From positions 682,001 to 746,000 of the forward strand of contig LN913013.1 of NCBI GenBank assembly GCA_001487125.1: DNA of 64,000 bases. Reading direction: 5' to 3'. The notes under the pieces are model-generated. The model was not told the origin of the DNA. It did no database searches and worked only from the letters and a program-made list of their open reading frames with translations. The position numbers and the translations under genes are program-made. The DNA is from Gabonibacter massiliensis. Its GTDB lineage: Bacteria; Bacteroidota; Bacteroidia; Bacteroidales; Marinifilaceae. This document shows positions 18,137 to 27,631 of this stretch, one piece after another (the first letter of the stretch is position 1; the number at the start of each line of letters is the position of its first letter).

Positions 18137-18979
18137 ATGAAATCGATAATTATACTTGTCTTGTTCACTCTACTCCTCAGCGGATGCGGTAATAAAATCG
18201 ATCCGAACGATGTACCGGTAGCCAAAGTATTGGATAAATACCTGCTTCTATCCGAAGTAAATGAAATAATCCCTCCGGGTACCTCCAAAACAGACAGTAC
18301 TTTGATAGCACAAAAATACGTGAGAAAATGGATCACAAAAGAGCTATTATTAAATAAGGCCCTGCAAAATCTTTCCGATAAAGAAAAAGACATCCGCAAA
18401 CAGGTAGAAGAATACTCTTCCTCTATCCTAATTTATAAATACAAGGAAAAACTGATATCCCAAAAATTAGAGGCTCAAATCCGTCAAGCAGAAATAGACG
18501 AATATTATGAAAAAAACAAATATAACTTCGTATTGAGAACTCCCGTCGTCAGAGCTCAATTGATTATCATCCCGAAATCGGCATCTAACATCAATAATGT
18601 TCGAAAATGGATCCGCTCCAATGAAGCAAACGATCAGGCGGCTTTAGAAGAGTATTGTATCACCAATGCTAAAAAGTACGATAATTTCAATGATAAATGG
18701 ATAGAATTAAGATATTTATTAAATATTCTACCCATCACTCAAGAAGATTGGGAAAAGAAATACAAGAATAAAGAATACCTTGAGATAGAAGATGATGAAA
18801 ATTACTTTTTCTTGAGAATCAAGGAGATCTTAAATGAACACGATACAGCCCCGGCAGATTACGTGAAACAGGAAATTGAAATTATTTTACGGAACAAGAA
18901 AAAAATGAACTTCGAAGATAATTTGGAAAAACAGATCAACGAAGAGGGAATAGAAAAAAATTACGTCAAAATATATTGA
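18137..18979 (+). CDS. SurA/PpiD-like periplasmic lipoprotein
   Basis: This 280-residue lipoprotein (lipobox LLLSGC, Cys17) resembles the N-terminal chaperone region of SurA. It has an opening VAKVLDKYLLLSEV segment, helices with a KWITKELLLNKAL pattern, and an EIDEYYEKNKYNF segment like that preceding parvulin domains. The parvulin domain itself looks degenerate, with no clear GGELG-type core. It is the first gene of a three-gene envelope operon with surA and an OstA-like gene. A role in outer-membrane protein folding is inferred from context. Catalytic isomerase activity is doubtful. Confidence 0.75.
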   Translation: MKSIIILVLFTLLLSGCGNKIDPNDVPVAKVLDKYLLLSEVNEIIPPGTSKTDSTLIAQKYVRKWITKELLLNKALQNLSDKEKDIRKQVEEYSSSILIYKYKEKLISQKLEAQIRQAEIDEYYEKNKYNFVLRTPVVRAQLIIIPKSASNINNVRKWIRSNEANDQAALEEYCITNAKKYDNFNDKWIELRYLLNILPITQEDWEKKYKNKEYLEIEDDENYFFLRIKEILNEHDTAPADYVKQEIEIILRNKKKMNFEDNLEKQINEEGIEKNYVKIY

Positions 18980-19069
18980 AATCGTAGAAAATCGAGAGAT
19001 TATTCCGTGTTTTTGAAGAAAAAGTATTAGTTTAGAGCGTTTTTATTGAAATAACTTTACAAATAAATT

Positions 19070-20404
19070 ATGAGATATTTAGTACTACTTACGTTATCAT
19101 TCTTAATAAGCTATGCCTCAGCACAAAATAATGTTATAGACAAAATTGTGGCTGTCGTGGGAGAAGAGATCATATTAAAATCGGAAATCGAAAATCAGCT
19201 GATACACCTAAGAAGTGAAAATATACTCGATCCCCAAATCGATTATAAAACTCAGGTATTGGAACAACTCCTGGTAAACAAATTGTTGTTGGCACAAGCG
19301 AAAGTAGACAGTGTCGTTGTGACGGACGAAGATGTGGAAAGAGAGTTAAATGCCAGAATAGATAGTTATATTAATCAAATCGGTTCTCAGGCAAGAATGG
19401 AGAGTTATTTCGGTAAATCGATAGAAGAACTTAAAAACGAAATGCGAACCGTTGTAAAAGAGGGAGCAATTACCTCGGAAATGCAACAAAAAATCGTAAA
19501 AGACGTGAGAGTCACTCCTTCAGAAGTTCGTTACTACTATAAAAAATTAAATAAAGACAGTATAAGAGACGTAGGAGCCCAATACGAAATTCAACAAATC
19601 GTGATTCGTCCAAAAATCAGCGATTCGGAAAAAGAGAGGATCAGAAACCAATTGAGAGAATTCAGGGATGAAGTTTTAAGCGGCAAACAATCTTTTACTG
19701 TTTTGGCCGGACTCTATTCTCAAGATCCCGTGTCTGCTTCCAAGGGAGGAGAGTTAGGATATATCGCTAAAAGCCAATTAGCCCCCGAATTCGCGGAAGC
19801 GGCTTTTGCCTTAAAACCGGGAAAACTTTCTAAAATCGTAGAAACAGAATATGGATTCCATCTCATTCAGGGAATCGACAGACAGGGAGATAAAGTAAAC
19901 GTACGTCACATTTTGTTACGTCCGCGTATAGAAGACAGCCAACGGCAAGAAGCCATACAGAGAATGGATTCCATCGTGAAATATATCCAAAGAGACAGCG
20001 TGCCTTTCGAGTACGTGGCTGAAATGCGTTCCGATGATAAAAACACGAGAAATAATTACGGGTTAATCGTAGATGAAGACGCCAACCCCAAACTCCCTTT
20101 GGAGATAATTAAAGGGGAAATGGCCAAACAGGTAAAAAACCTTCAAGTAGGAGAAATTTCAGAGCCTTTCTGGGATCAATCCGGTCCTATCGAAGAGTAT
20201 AAAATTATAAAAATCAAGGCTTACTACCCTACCCACAAAGCCAATCTCCAAGACGACTGGAGTTTCTTCGAGAATAATTTATTAATAGAGAAACGACAAA
20301 AGGCTTTTCAGAAATGGATAAAAGAAAAGCAAGAAAGTACTTATATACATATTGACGACGAATACAAGAACGCCAAGTTTAATTTTGACGGCTGGATCAA
20401 ATAA
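19070..20404 (+). CDS. surA: Peptidylprolyl isomerase/chaperone SurA
   Basis: SurA is a periplasmic chaperone that escorts outer-membrane proteins to the Bam complex. A signal peptide (cleavage after SYASA) is followed by the SurA N-terminal core (IDKIVAVVGEEIILKSEIE), with the family asparagine/aspartate-rich variations. Two parvulin domains follow, at about residues 165-270 and 275-375. The first has an intact core (SASKGGELGYI, LAPEFAEAAFALKPG, ETEYGFHLIQ); the second is more divergent. The length of 444 residues fits. It lies 90 bp after the SurA-like lipoprotein gene. Confidence 0.9.
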   Translation: MRYLVLLTLSFLISYASAQNNVIDKIVAVVGEEIILKSEIENQLIHLRSENILDPQIDYKTQVLEQLLVNKLLLAQAKVDSVVVTDEDVERELNARIDSYINQIGSQARMESYFGKSIEELKNEMRTVVKEGAITSEMQQKIVKDVRVTPSEVRYYYKKLNKDSIRDVGAQYEIQQIVIRPKISDSEKERIRNQLREFRDEVLSGKQSFTVLAGLYSQDPVSASKGGELGYIAKSQLAPEFAEAAFALKPGKLSKIVETEYGFHLIQGIDRQGDKVNVRHILLRPRIEDSQRQEAIQRMDSIVKYIQRDSVPFEYVAEMRSDDKNTRNNYGLIVDEDANPKLPLEIIKGEMAKQVKNLQVGEISEPFWDQSGPIEEYKIIKIKAYYPTHKANLQDDWSFFENNLLIEKRQKAFQKWIKEKQESTYIHIDDEYKNAKFNFDGWIK

Positions 20405-20452
20405 ATTCCTAAAAGAGTAGGCCACGTTTTAATCAATATAATCGCAAACAAA

Positions 20453-22018
20453 ATGCTACGTATCTGGGGAATTATATGGTGTATCTGTCTTGGAGGATTG
20501 ATTGGGAATATTTCCGCACAAAACAAAAAACCGGCAAAGATCGACATAAAGCATGCTGATAATCTTAAGATCGACAACCTGAAAAAAATAAATAAATTTA
20601 TCGGCAATGTTCATATGACTCATGAAAATATGCTTATGTGGTGCGACAGCCTTTACCAATATCCGGACAGTAACTATATTGAAGCTTTCGGACATGTTAG
20701 AGCCAGACAGAACGATAGCATACACTTGGCAGGTGATTACATGCATTACGACGGCAACACGAAAATGGTGAAAATCAGAAACAATGTTTCTTTAAGAGAT
20801 CCTAAGATCACCTTAACAACCAACTTTCTAGATTACGACGGTTTGTTTGAAATAGGTTATTATTTTAATGGCGGACAAATAAAAGACAGCGTAACGGTTC
20901 TAACCAGCAAATTAGGAAACTACTTTACCAAGACCAAATTAGCGTACTTTAAAGATAGTGTACGAGTAGATGCTCCCGACTATATTATTCACTCGGATAC
21001 CCTAAAATACCAAACAGAGACGAAAGTGGTCTCCATATTAGGTCCTACGAATATTTACGGAAAAGGCGAAGAGGGTACCACTTTATATTCAGAGGATGGA
21101 TGGTACAACACGTTGACAGGACATGCCGAACTTTACAAAAATAATCATATCACCTACCTAACTTATGGAGGAACAGCCAAGACCATGGTCATCGACAGTA
21201 TTACGCAAGAAGCTCTTTTAATAGACGATGTAGTACTTACCGATACGGTCAATGATGTCATTGTAAAAGGAAATTATGGAATGGTTAACCAAAAAAGTAA
21301 CAACGCTTTCGTTACCGATCGCGCTTTATTGATTCTCGCGGGAAAACAAGACTCTTTATTTTTACACGGCGATACCCTTTTTTTAAACAAGGATACATTA
21401 GGCAATAATATTTTAAAAGCTTACTACAAGGTCCGGTTTTATAGTAAAGACCTACAAGGAGTAGGCGATTCCGTGGTCTACTTAACGGTCGATTCCATGA
21501 TCTCCATTTATAAGCGTCCGGTAATATGGGCCTCTGGTAATCAAATGACGGGAGAAATTATATCTATTCTTACCGGAAAAGGAACCGTAAAAGAGTTTTA
21601 CCTGAAAAATCAGGCTATGATGATAGCCCGAAGGGAGGAAACCGAAATGTTCGATCAGCTCAAGGGTAGGAACATGACCGGTTATTTTAAAGATAACGAA
21701 CTTTATAGAGTGTTCGTGGATGGAAACGGAGAGAGTATTTACTATCCGGACGACAAAGGAGCCATTATAGGAATGAACCGGGCCACGAGTTCAAACATAC
21801 GTATCGAAATAAAAAACCGAAAGGTAACGGATATTATCTTTATAAACAAGCCGGAAGGAGAACTGAATCCCTTGTTCCTTGTTGATCCCGAGGAAGCTCG
21901 GCTAAAAGGCTTTCAATGGTTAAAGTACCTTCAGCCTAAAGATAAACACGATATATTTAACAATCCGTTACCGGAAACAAAAGAACCTGTCAAGCAAGAA
22001 GAAAAGGAAGATTATTAA
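20453..22018 (+). CDS. OstA/LptA-like LPS-transport periplasmic protein
   Basis: This 521-residue exported protein (signal peptide ending ISAQ) is built of short beta-strand repeats of the OstA/LptA type, such as KINKFIGNVHMTHENMLMWC and IEAFGHVRARQNDSIHL. This is the organisation of Bacteroidota OstA-like proteins, which are longer than proteobacterial LptA (about 185 residues). The expected role is to bridge LPS from the inner to the outer membrane. It follows surA by 48 bp, joining LPS transport with outer-membrane protein folding. Function is inferred from family and context. Confidence 0.85.
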   Translation: MLRIWGIIWCICLGGLIGNISAQNKKPAKIDIKHADNLKIDNLKKINKFIGNVHMTHENMLMWCDSLYQYPDSNYIEAFGHVRARQNDSIHLAGDYMHYDGNTKMVKIRNNVSLRDPKITLTTNFLDYDGLFEIGYYFNGGQIKDSVTVLTSKLGNYFTKTKLAYFKDSVRVDAPDYIIHSDTLKYQTETKVVSILGPTNIYGKGEEGTTLYSEDGWYNTLTGHAELYKNNHITYLTYGGTAKTMVIDSITQEALLIDDVVLTDTVNDVIVKGNYGMVNQKSNNAFVTDRALLILAGKQDSLFLHGDTLFLNKDTLGNNILKAYYKVRFYSKDLQGVGDSVVYLTVDSMISIYKRPVIWASGNQMTGEIISILTGKGTVKEFYLKNQAMMIARREETEMFDQLKGRNMTGYFKDNELYRVFVDGNGESIYYPDDKGAIIGMNRATSSNIRIEIKNRKVTDIIFINKPEGELNPLFLVDPEEARLKGFQWLKYLQPKDKHDIFNNPLPETKEPVKQEEKEDY

Positions 22019-22063
22019 TCACATAAAACAAATATTACTACTTCATTCGAAACGAATCTATAG

Positions 22064-22693
22064 TCACATTTGACGATAAACGATAACCTTAGCCCCTTCT
22101 TCCAATACAACGGAAAAGGTCTTCCCTAAAGCTTCGTTCAGGGTGGCTTCCCACCAATATAAAAACCTCCGTTTCCGGATAGGATAACGCAAACCGAAGG
22201 TCGAAACCATCCCGTGAGGATATAAAGAAAAGAGCGAAACCTGTTGCCCGGGCCGACATGACAAGGTCGCATCTTTCAAGAGCGGCGTAAACAAACCATA
22301 ATCAGATAACATTTCAATCCGGGCGAAATCGGGAGCATATTGTAGTAACAGCGAGATATTTCCTAATGTATGATCTTCACGTAACCCCGTGGCTCCCAGT
22401 ATCAGCACCTCTCGAATTCCTTTTTCCCCGGCATAACGAACGGCTTTTGTCAAATCATTGGTCTCCTGCTCCCTCAACTGATACAAACGATTCGCGTAAC
22501 GAGTACACAACTCTTCCGGTAAACTGTCTAAATCCCCCACAATAACGTCCGGAACAATTCCGTGTTGTTCCAGGTGAACTACAGCTCCATCACATGCAAT
22601 GATATACTCCGCCTGATTCAATATTCTCAACGCTAACTCTCCGGAAGGAAACAAACCATTAGCGACAACTACACATTTATAATTTTCCATCAT
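22064..22693 (-). CDS. Thiamine pyrophosphokinase
   Basis: This 209-residue enzyme transfers pyrophosphate from ATP to thiamine, giving the cofactor TPP. Family motifs are ACDGAVVHLEQHG, PDVIVGDLDSL and the QETNDLTKAV segment, which carries substrate and magnesium ligands. RLREDHTLGN-like residues (GLREDHTLGNI) follow. Its start overlaps the end of the PnuC-like gene by 17 bp. In Bacteroidota this pairing marks a thiamine salvage unit (PnuT plus kinase). Confidence 0.92.
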   Translation of the reverse strand: MMENYKCVVVANGLFPSGELALRILNQAEYIIACDGAVVHLEQHGIVPDVIVGDLDSLPEELCTRYANRLYQLREQETNDLTKAVRYAGEKGIREVLILGATGLREDHTLGNISLLLQYAPDFARIEMLSDYGLFTPLLKDATLSCRPGQQVSLFSLYPHGMVSTFGLRYPIRKRRFLYWWEATLNEALGKTFSVVLEEGAKVIVYRQM

Positions 22694-23264
22694 ATAAGAT
22701 TCCCTTTTTCTTCCAATTGACCCACCCTACGACAGCCAAAACTCCGTAACATATAAAAAGAAAGCAAGTAGGATAAAGTTCCCGCTGGTAATAGAGATAC
22801 ACCGATACAAAATTAATTACTACCCAAAAATACCAATGTTCCAAAATCCGGCGGGCAAGCATCCACGTGGCCGTAATGCTCAACGCCGTCGTAAAAGCAT
22901 CACCGACCGGAACAGGAGAATCTGTATAATCGACAAGTATGCGGAATAAAACCCCGTACAACACTCCTGTTACCGCTATAATCCCTAAAAATATTTTCAG
23001 ATTCAAATGGTGATACAGTATAGCGACCTCTCGTTTTTCTCCCCTGTTCCCCATTTTCCGCCATTGCCAGAAACCATAGACGCTCATGCAAACATAATAA
23101 ATATTCAAACTCATGTCCGCGTAAAATTTGGAAAAGAAAAAGACAAATACATAGACGAAAGAGGTCAGGAACCCGACAACCCACATCGCCCGATGCTGAA
23201 AAATTTCCAATATCAGGTATACAATCCCCGTCACAACGCCAAAATATTCTAAAAAATATTCCAT
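22677..23264 (-). CDS. PnuC/PnuT-family vitamin transporter, probably thiamine
   Basis: This is a 195-residue integral membrane protein with about seven hydrophobic helices and the PnuC-family signature (FYADMSLNIYYVCMSVYGFWQW). PnuC proteins carry nicotinamide riboside, but members encoded with thiamine pyrophosphokinase are usually thiamine transporters (PnuT), where phosphorylation traps the substrate. The frame opens at 23309; I chose the ATG at 23264 because a good Shine-Dalgarno (AGAAGGA) precedes it and the upstream codons overlap a promoter-like sequence. The thiamine assignment is inference. Confidence 0.85.
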   Translation of the reverse strand: MEYFLEYFGVVTGIVYLILEIFQHRAMWVVGFLTSFVYVFVFFFSKFYADMSLNIYYVCMSVYGFWQWRKMGNRGEKREVAILYHHLNLKIFLGIIAVTGVLYGVLFRILVDYTDSPVPVGDAFTTALSITATWMLARRILEHWYFWVVINFVSVYLYYQRELYPTCFLFICYGVLAVVGWVNWKKKGILYDGKL

Positions 23265-23281
23265 TCTATTTCCTTCTGTCG

Positions 23282-23311
23282 ATCGGCAAAAGTACTTATT
23301 TATCGGCAAAA
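23282..23311 (-). promoter_or_regulatory. Candidate promoter and direct repeat upstream of the PnuC/PnuT gene
   Basis: On the minus strand TACTTTTG (23287-23294) is a perfect -7 consensus, about 22 bp before the ATG. No TTTG lies at the right -33 distance. ATCGGCAAAA occurs twice on the plus strand (23282-23291 and 23302-23311), 20 bp apart, bracketing the -7 box. This could be an activator or repressor site. The leader is too short for a TPP riboswitch. Confidence 0.35.
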
Positions 23312-23434
23312 AATCCCATGCAGAGGTCCCTTTTTATACGAACCGTTTGATTTAAAAATAATCTCTTAACCAACTTAATGGATCGCAATCCCGTTAATAG
23401 GTTTGTTTTTACGGGATAAAGACGTTCAAAATCA

Positions 23435-23989
23435 TTATGCCTTTTTCAAATCGCTCTTTAAAGTCTTATTAATCTCTTGCAAATAATGCGGAATTTGACC
23501 GATAAAAGTTTCTGGCGGATTACTGTAATTCTGATCAGTCAGCTCATTCAGCGGTAAAGCATACTTATTAGTGATCTCTTTTCCATCCATTCTTTTATAA
23601 GAAATTTCCAATTCGATTATCTCATCGATATTTTTTTCCCCTATATCCCCCCAGCTTTCAATATAATAGGTCACTTCATATTGCGGTGGAAAAGAGGAGA
23701 CTCCTCTTTTGATGGCCCCGCATTCAGACAATAATAAGGATTCTTTCCCCAATCTTTTGTAATCTTTTATTACCTTAAACCAAACATCCTTCGCGTATCC
23801 CTCCCCGATATTTTTTATATGCAATACTTCTACCATATGGGAATCCGTTGATTGGAGATAAGCCACAATAAAAGGCGTTATCTTTTGTTTTCGGGTAGCC
23901 CGGCTTTCGAACCACATCATCAGGTTGATTACAGTATACAAAGCCGTACATATTGCAATCACAACCGATAGAACCACACTTATATCCAT
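23435..23989 (-). CDS. Membrane-anchored protein of unknown function
   Basis: This 184-residue protein has one N-terminal transmembrane segment (about residues 4-26) and a soluble beta-rich domain. I do not recognise the family. The sequence LHIKNIGEGYAKDVWFKV suggests an Ig-like fold in which bonds are compared with other NIG-type domains, but this is weak. It starts 19 bp after the giant golvesin-type permease gene and is likely in the same transcript. That suggests a partner or accessory of the permease. Confidence 0.7.
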   Translation of the reverse strand: MDISVVLSVVIAICTALYTVINLMMWFESRATRKQKITPFIVAYLQSTDSHMVEVLHIKNIGEGYAKDVWFKVIKDYKRLGKESLLLSECGAIKRGVSSFPPQYEVTYYIESWGDIGEKNIDEIIELEISYKRMDGKEITNKYALPLNELTDQNYSNPPETFIGQIPHYLQEINKTLKSDLKKA

Positions 23990-24008
23990 ATCTGATTATA
24001 AATAAATA

Positions 24009-27000
24009 TTACTTTTCACCATCAAAAACCCATTTCACAGCATCAGCATAGATGATCTGGTCGGCAACACTTCTCTTATCATTAAGCACAATCGTAGCTT
24101 CTCCCGGGTGGAAATAAAAACGTCCTAAGGACAACCATCCTCTTTCCGGCAAGGGGATTTCGAGCTCTTCTTCCGATTCTTCTCCGTTATGGTATACCGT
24201 ATAATGCTGCTTTACTGCATTTACATTTTGTAGCGCCTCTCCTGTTATCCGGTATAATTCCACGCTGTTCGGTATAAAAACCGAAAGTTCGTAATATCCG
24301 GCTTTATCCAATCGGGTCGTCCACCCGACCTTGGCTCTACCGTCTCCCCCCTTTTTTATCCAACCACCACGTATATGTCCCCCGTAAAATTCGTCCGATA
24401 CGACCGGAGACCAGTCTTCGGATGCCGTCATCGTATAAAAATCTTTATATTCCGTCGTTTCATTCGCTTTCATCCATTTACGCATTTTATTACTGGAAGA
24501 AGAGGTTACGATCTTAAAACCCTCCGATTCATTATCCACGATCCGTTCATCCTCTTTAGGCAAGAAAACGGCAGCATCTATATCCGTCACTCCCGTAGAA
24601 GTTTCCTTCGTTTTTCGCAATTCTCCATCCCGGTAATAATTAATAGCAATAGGAAGATTGGAAGAAAGATTCGTATTTAATGTAGCATTTACAAATTCTC
24701 CCTCACACATCATGACAATTTTTTTCGCTTCCTTCGGGCCGATCAAAATATTCTCAGAACGGCCGGAAGTCATATTGCTGGTCATGTTTATATCTCCAAA
24801 AGCATTCGAAACCGTAGATATCTGCGTATAACCAAATGTCACGACTCCGGCAATATCCGAATCATTATATACACTTATCTGAAAACGATAACGCTTTCCG
24901 CGTATTCCGTCCGAATCATTACCTGCCTCCTCCACCTCCTCGACAAGATAGTCTTGAATCAAATAGGAGGGAATTCCCTTCGTCATACACCATTCCGGTA
25001 AAACATCTAACCAACTTACCCCGAAACGTTTCTCGAACTCCTCGTCAAAAATAACGAAATCTACTGGAGTATTCCGGTGTTCATACAAATAGTCATTAAT
25101 ATATTTCTTAAAATCAACGGAAGATATCACCGGCATAAAATATTGCTCCTGTAACATCAACGATTTCAGTTTAATAATCTGGTATAACACATCCGAAGAG
25201 AGTTCGGGAGCTTCCAACGCCTCTTTAAGGCTATGCTCTTTCAAATAACGCATCGCCTTTTTTTGAGAACTACTATATGTCGCCCAATTACTTACCTGTC
25301 CCTTTTCCTTATCATCCTGCCGTTTAATCAAATCGTTGATTACCACATTCATAACGGGATAATCAGGTATATCCAATTGACCGATGTAATTAAAAAACAA
25401 GGGGGATATATCAAATTGATTACCGCTTAAAGCGAAATCTGCGGACAAATTACTCGTAAAGACTTCGAAGGAAACATTATCACTCCAGGAAGCATATTCA
25501 TTAAAAAATACAGATTGGATTAATTGATCTAACATCCTCCGTTCAGCCTCCACCGGAGAAATATCCTTCCCGTATATTTGCTTCATAAATTGTTGAGATA
25601 TTTTAAAATTCATAGTCCAAAAACCGATTCCCCGTTCCGGCATTAACGCCATCTCCGGTTGCATACGTTCACTTCCTCCCCGCTCGAAACGATAATAGGA
25701 TGCAAACGAAGCTGGAGTCTCTATCAACATAAAACGACGATACGGATAATCTCGCCCTTTCATACCCTCCAAAACCTCCTTCATTCCCGATAGAATTGTC
25801 TCCACCGAATCCTTTACGTGAGACAGGTATTGCATAAAATCATCATGTCCTTCTACAAGGTAAAGCTCGAAAGATATCGAATCCGCCGTCACGGAATACT
25901 TCTTATAAGAAGCAATACACAACGAAATTCCCGGTAGAGGATATTCGGGCCGAAATTCCGTGATATCTCCGATGCGGCTTGATTTTCCTTGCGACAAAAC
26001 CGTCCTGTCCCCGGTATCTACAACTTTCAGTCTGTATGAAGTAAAATTCTTTTGAACATCGTATCTGTTTTTCGAATTCACGGAAGGTACACTCACCGGA
26101 TACCAAAGACATTCCGGAGTCAATAACGTATAATTTCTTTCAACGATGGCATATCGTTTTCCGTTCCGGAAAAAAGAAGAACCGATGGTTTTACCATCCC
26201 ATATATCTTTTTCAGATTGATTCAGATAACAGATTCTCTCATCGATTCGTCCCTCGTATTCCAACGCGAGCCAAAGAGAATCTCCGGCCGATACTTTCTC
26301 TTTTATCTCGATCACCTGGTTATCCCGAGAGTAAGTCAATTCCCGATCACCTTTCAGCAAACGTTTTACCTCCAAACCGGGATTCAAATACAAAATAACC
26401 GAATTCACCTCCTTATCATGAGGATTTATAAGTTTCAACAAGGTATTTACTTCTATTTTATCGCCTTTCTGCCGATAGGTAATCGATTGTCGATCCATTA
26501 CCATTTTATCCTTTAAACTGTATCTGTCGTAACTCGCCACGTACTCTGCACGACGAGTTTTGGTCAGAGATATTGAAAAATACAACATACAACCGCAAAA
26601 AATTCCCCCTATCACGAACAATGTGGAATATTTGAGTTGAACCGCCCGATTCCCGGGGCAATTCGGAATACGCCGCCAAAAAGTAATCGAGTAACCGATT
26701 AAGCCAAGCCCCAGCAATAACCACCCCAATCGTTGCAACAGGACAAAGCCTAAATCGGGATAACCTGCTATATCGGAATAGGTACTGGGAACCGTAGAAG
26801 CCAAAAAGTCGAAAATCCCCTGTTCCTTGTCATCCAAAAAATAGAAGGTCAAAAACAGGTATCCCAACAAAAACAGGGTTGTCAACAACTTATTATGAAT
26901 GATACTTGAGACAAAAAAAGACAAGCCCGAAATAAAAACTAACGAAGGAAACAAAAAAACAATCCAATAGAAAAGATAAAGGAAACCGTTAAACGGGGCA

Positions 27001-27413
27001 TCACTGAGAAAAAGATTAATCATTGCACCTATCACTAAAGAGATGAATGCCACTCCCATAAACACCCGAATATTCCCCCAGGCTTTACCTATAATGAAAT
27101 CGGCATTACTCATCGGACGGACATACACCATTTCCATTGTATCGCACTTACAGTCTTCACTCCAAAAATCTTTTGCTAATAAAGCAAACGCAATGACTAA
27201 AGGCACAACCACGACACTTGCATTCAAATAAGGTATATAAGAAGATAAAGCAATCAAATTCCATGAACTCCAGGGCAGTAAATCACCTTGCACCACTAAC
27301 TGAAAGCAAGCGACAATAAATAAAGAAAGGGGAATGAATACACGAAACAGCCAGGAACGTCTTAATATTTTTGATTCGAAACGAGCAATCGTGTTGATAT
27401 TATATAAATACAT
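24009..27413 (-). CDS. ABC-2 permease fused to M1-peptidase-like and golvesin-like domains
   Basis: This is a 1134-residue membrane protein. The first roughly 285 residues hold about seven transmembrane helices of ABC-2 permease type. The central part (about 300-880) resembles the N-terminal beta domain and gluzincin-like region of the Bacteroidota permease/M1 aminopeptidase fusions, but no HExxH zinc motif is present. The last roughly 130 residues end in YADAVKWVF, matching golvesin/Xly carbohydrate-binding-like domains. It has a paralogue of the same layout at 52290-55586. No ATPase gene is adjacent. The function is unknown; an exporter or envelope-remodelling role is inferred. A 9-bp stem hairpin (27422-27448) lies just before its start codon. 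Confidence 0.75.
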   Translation of the reverse strand: MYLYNINTIARFESKILRRSWLFRVFIPLSLFIVACFQLVVQGDLLPWSSWNLIALSSYIPYLNASVVVVPLVIAFALLAKDFWSEDCKCDTMEMVYVRPMSNADFIIGKAWGNIRVFMGVAFISLVIGAMINLFLSDAPFNGFLYLFYWIVFLFPSLVFISGLSFFVSSIIHNKLLTTLFLLGYLFLTFYFLDDKEQGIFDFLASTVPSTYSDIAGYPDLGFVLLQRLGWLLLGLGLIGYSITFWRRIPNCPGNRAVQLKYSTLFVIGGIFCGCMLYFSISLTKTRRAEYVASYDRYSLKDKMVMDRQSITYRQKGDKIEVNTLLKLINPHDKEVNSVILYLNPGLEVKRLLKGDRELTYSRDNQVIEIKEKVSAGDSLWLALEYEGRIDERICYLNQSEKDIWDGKTIGSSFFRNGKRYAIVERNYTLLTPECLWYPVSVPSVNSKNRYDVQKNFTSYRLKVVDTGDRTVLSQGKSSRIGDITEFRPEYPLPGISLCIASYKKYSVTADSISFELYLVEGHDDFMQYLSHVKDSVETILSGMKEVLEGMKGRDYPYRRFMLIETPASFASYYRFERGGSERMQPEMALMPERGIGFWTMNFKISQQFMKQIYGKDISPVEAERRMLDQLIQSVFFNEYASWSDNVSFEVFTSNLSADFALSGNQFDISPLFFNYIGQLDIPDYPVMNVVINDLIKRQDDKEKGQVSNWATYSSSQKKAMRYLKEHSLKEALEAPELSSDVLYQIIKLKSLMLQEQYFMPVISSVDFKKYINDYLYEHRNTPVDFVIFDEEFEKRFGVSWLDVLPEWCMTKGIPSYLIQDYLVEEVEEAGNDSDGIRGKRYRFQISVYNDSDIAGVVTFGYTQISTVSNAFGDINMTSNMTSGRSENILIGPKEAKKIVMMCEGEFVNATLNTNLSSNLPIAINYYRDGELRKTKETSTGVTDIDAAVFLPKEDERIVDNESEGFKIVTSSSSNKMRKWMKANETTEYKDFYTMTASEDWSPVVSDEFYGGHIRGGWIKKGGDGRAKVGWTTRLDKAGYYELSVFIPNSVELYRITGEALQNVNAVKQHYTVYHNGEESEEELEIPLPERGWLSLGRFYFHPGEATIVLNDKRSVADQIIYADAVKWVFDGEK

Positions 27414-27421
27414 AAAGCTAA

Positions 27422-27448
27422 ACTATTTTTAATTTTCTCAAAAATAGT
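27422..27448 (-). promoter_or_regulatory. Hairpin directly before the giant permease gene
   Basis: ACTATTTTT (27422-27430) and AAAAATAGT (27440-27448) form a perfect 9-bp AT-rich stem with a 9-nt loop. It ends 8 nt before the start codon at 27413. It may affect translation initiation or be an operator. There is no following T run, so it does not look like the terminator of the fimbrial operon upstream. Confidence 0.25.
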
Positions 27449-27631
27449 ATTTAAATTGGAACAGCAATAACGAGTATATATTAATATTTTATAATTCTTT
27501 ATATATTCTTCCAGCTATTATCGTATTGAATATCAAAAACATTTGATCTATGACCTATGTAAAACCTCAGCGGACAAGAGAGATCCATTCTAAAAAAAGT
27601 TTACGTATACCCTCTGAAATACCTTTAAAAA

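Noticed and set aside
23265-23434. Possible TPP riboswitch before the PnuC/PnuT gene
   Set aside because: No CTGAGA-type or other THI-box core is visible, and a promoter-like -7 box is too close to the start codon.
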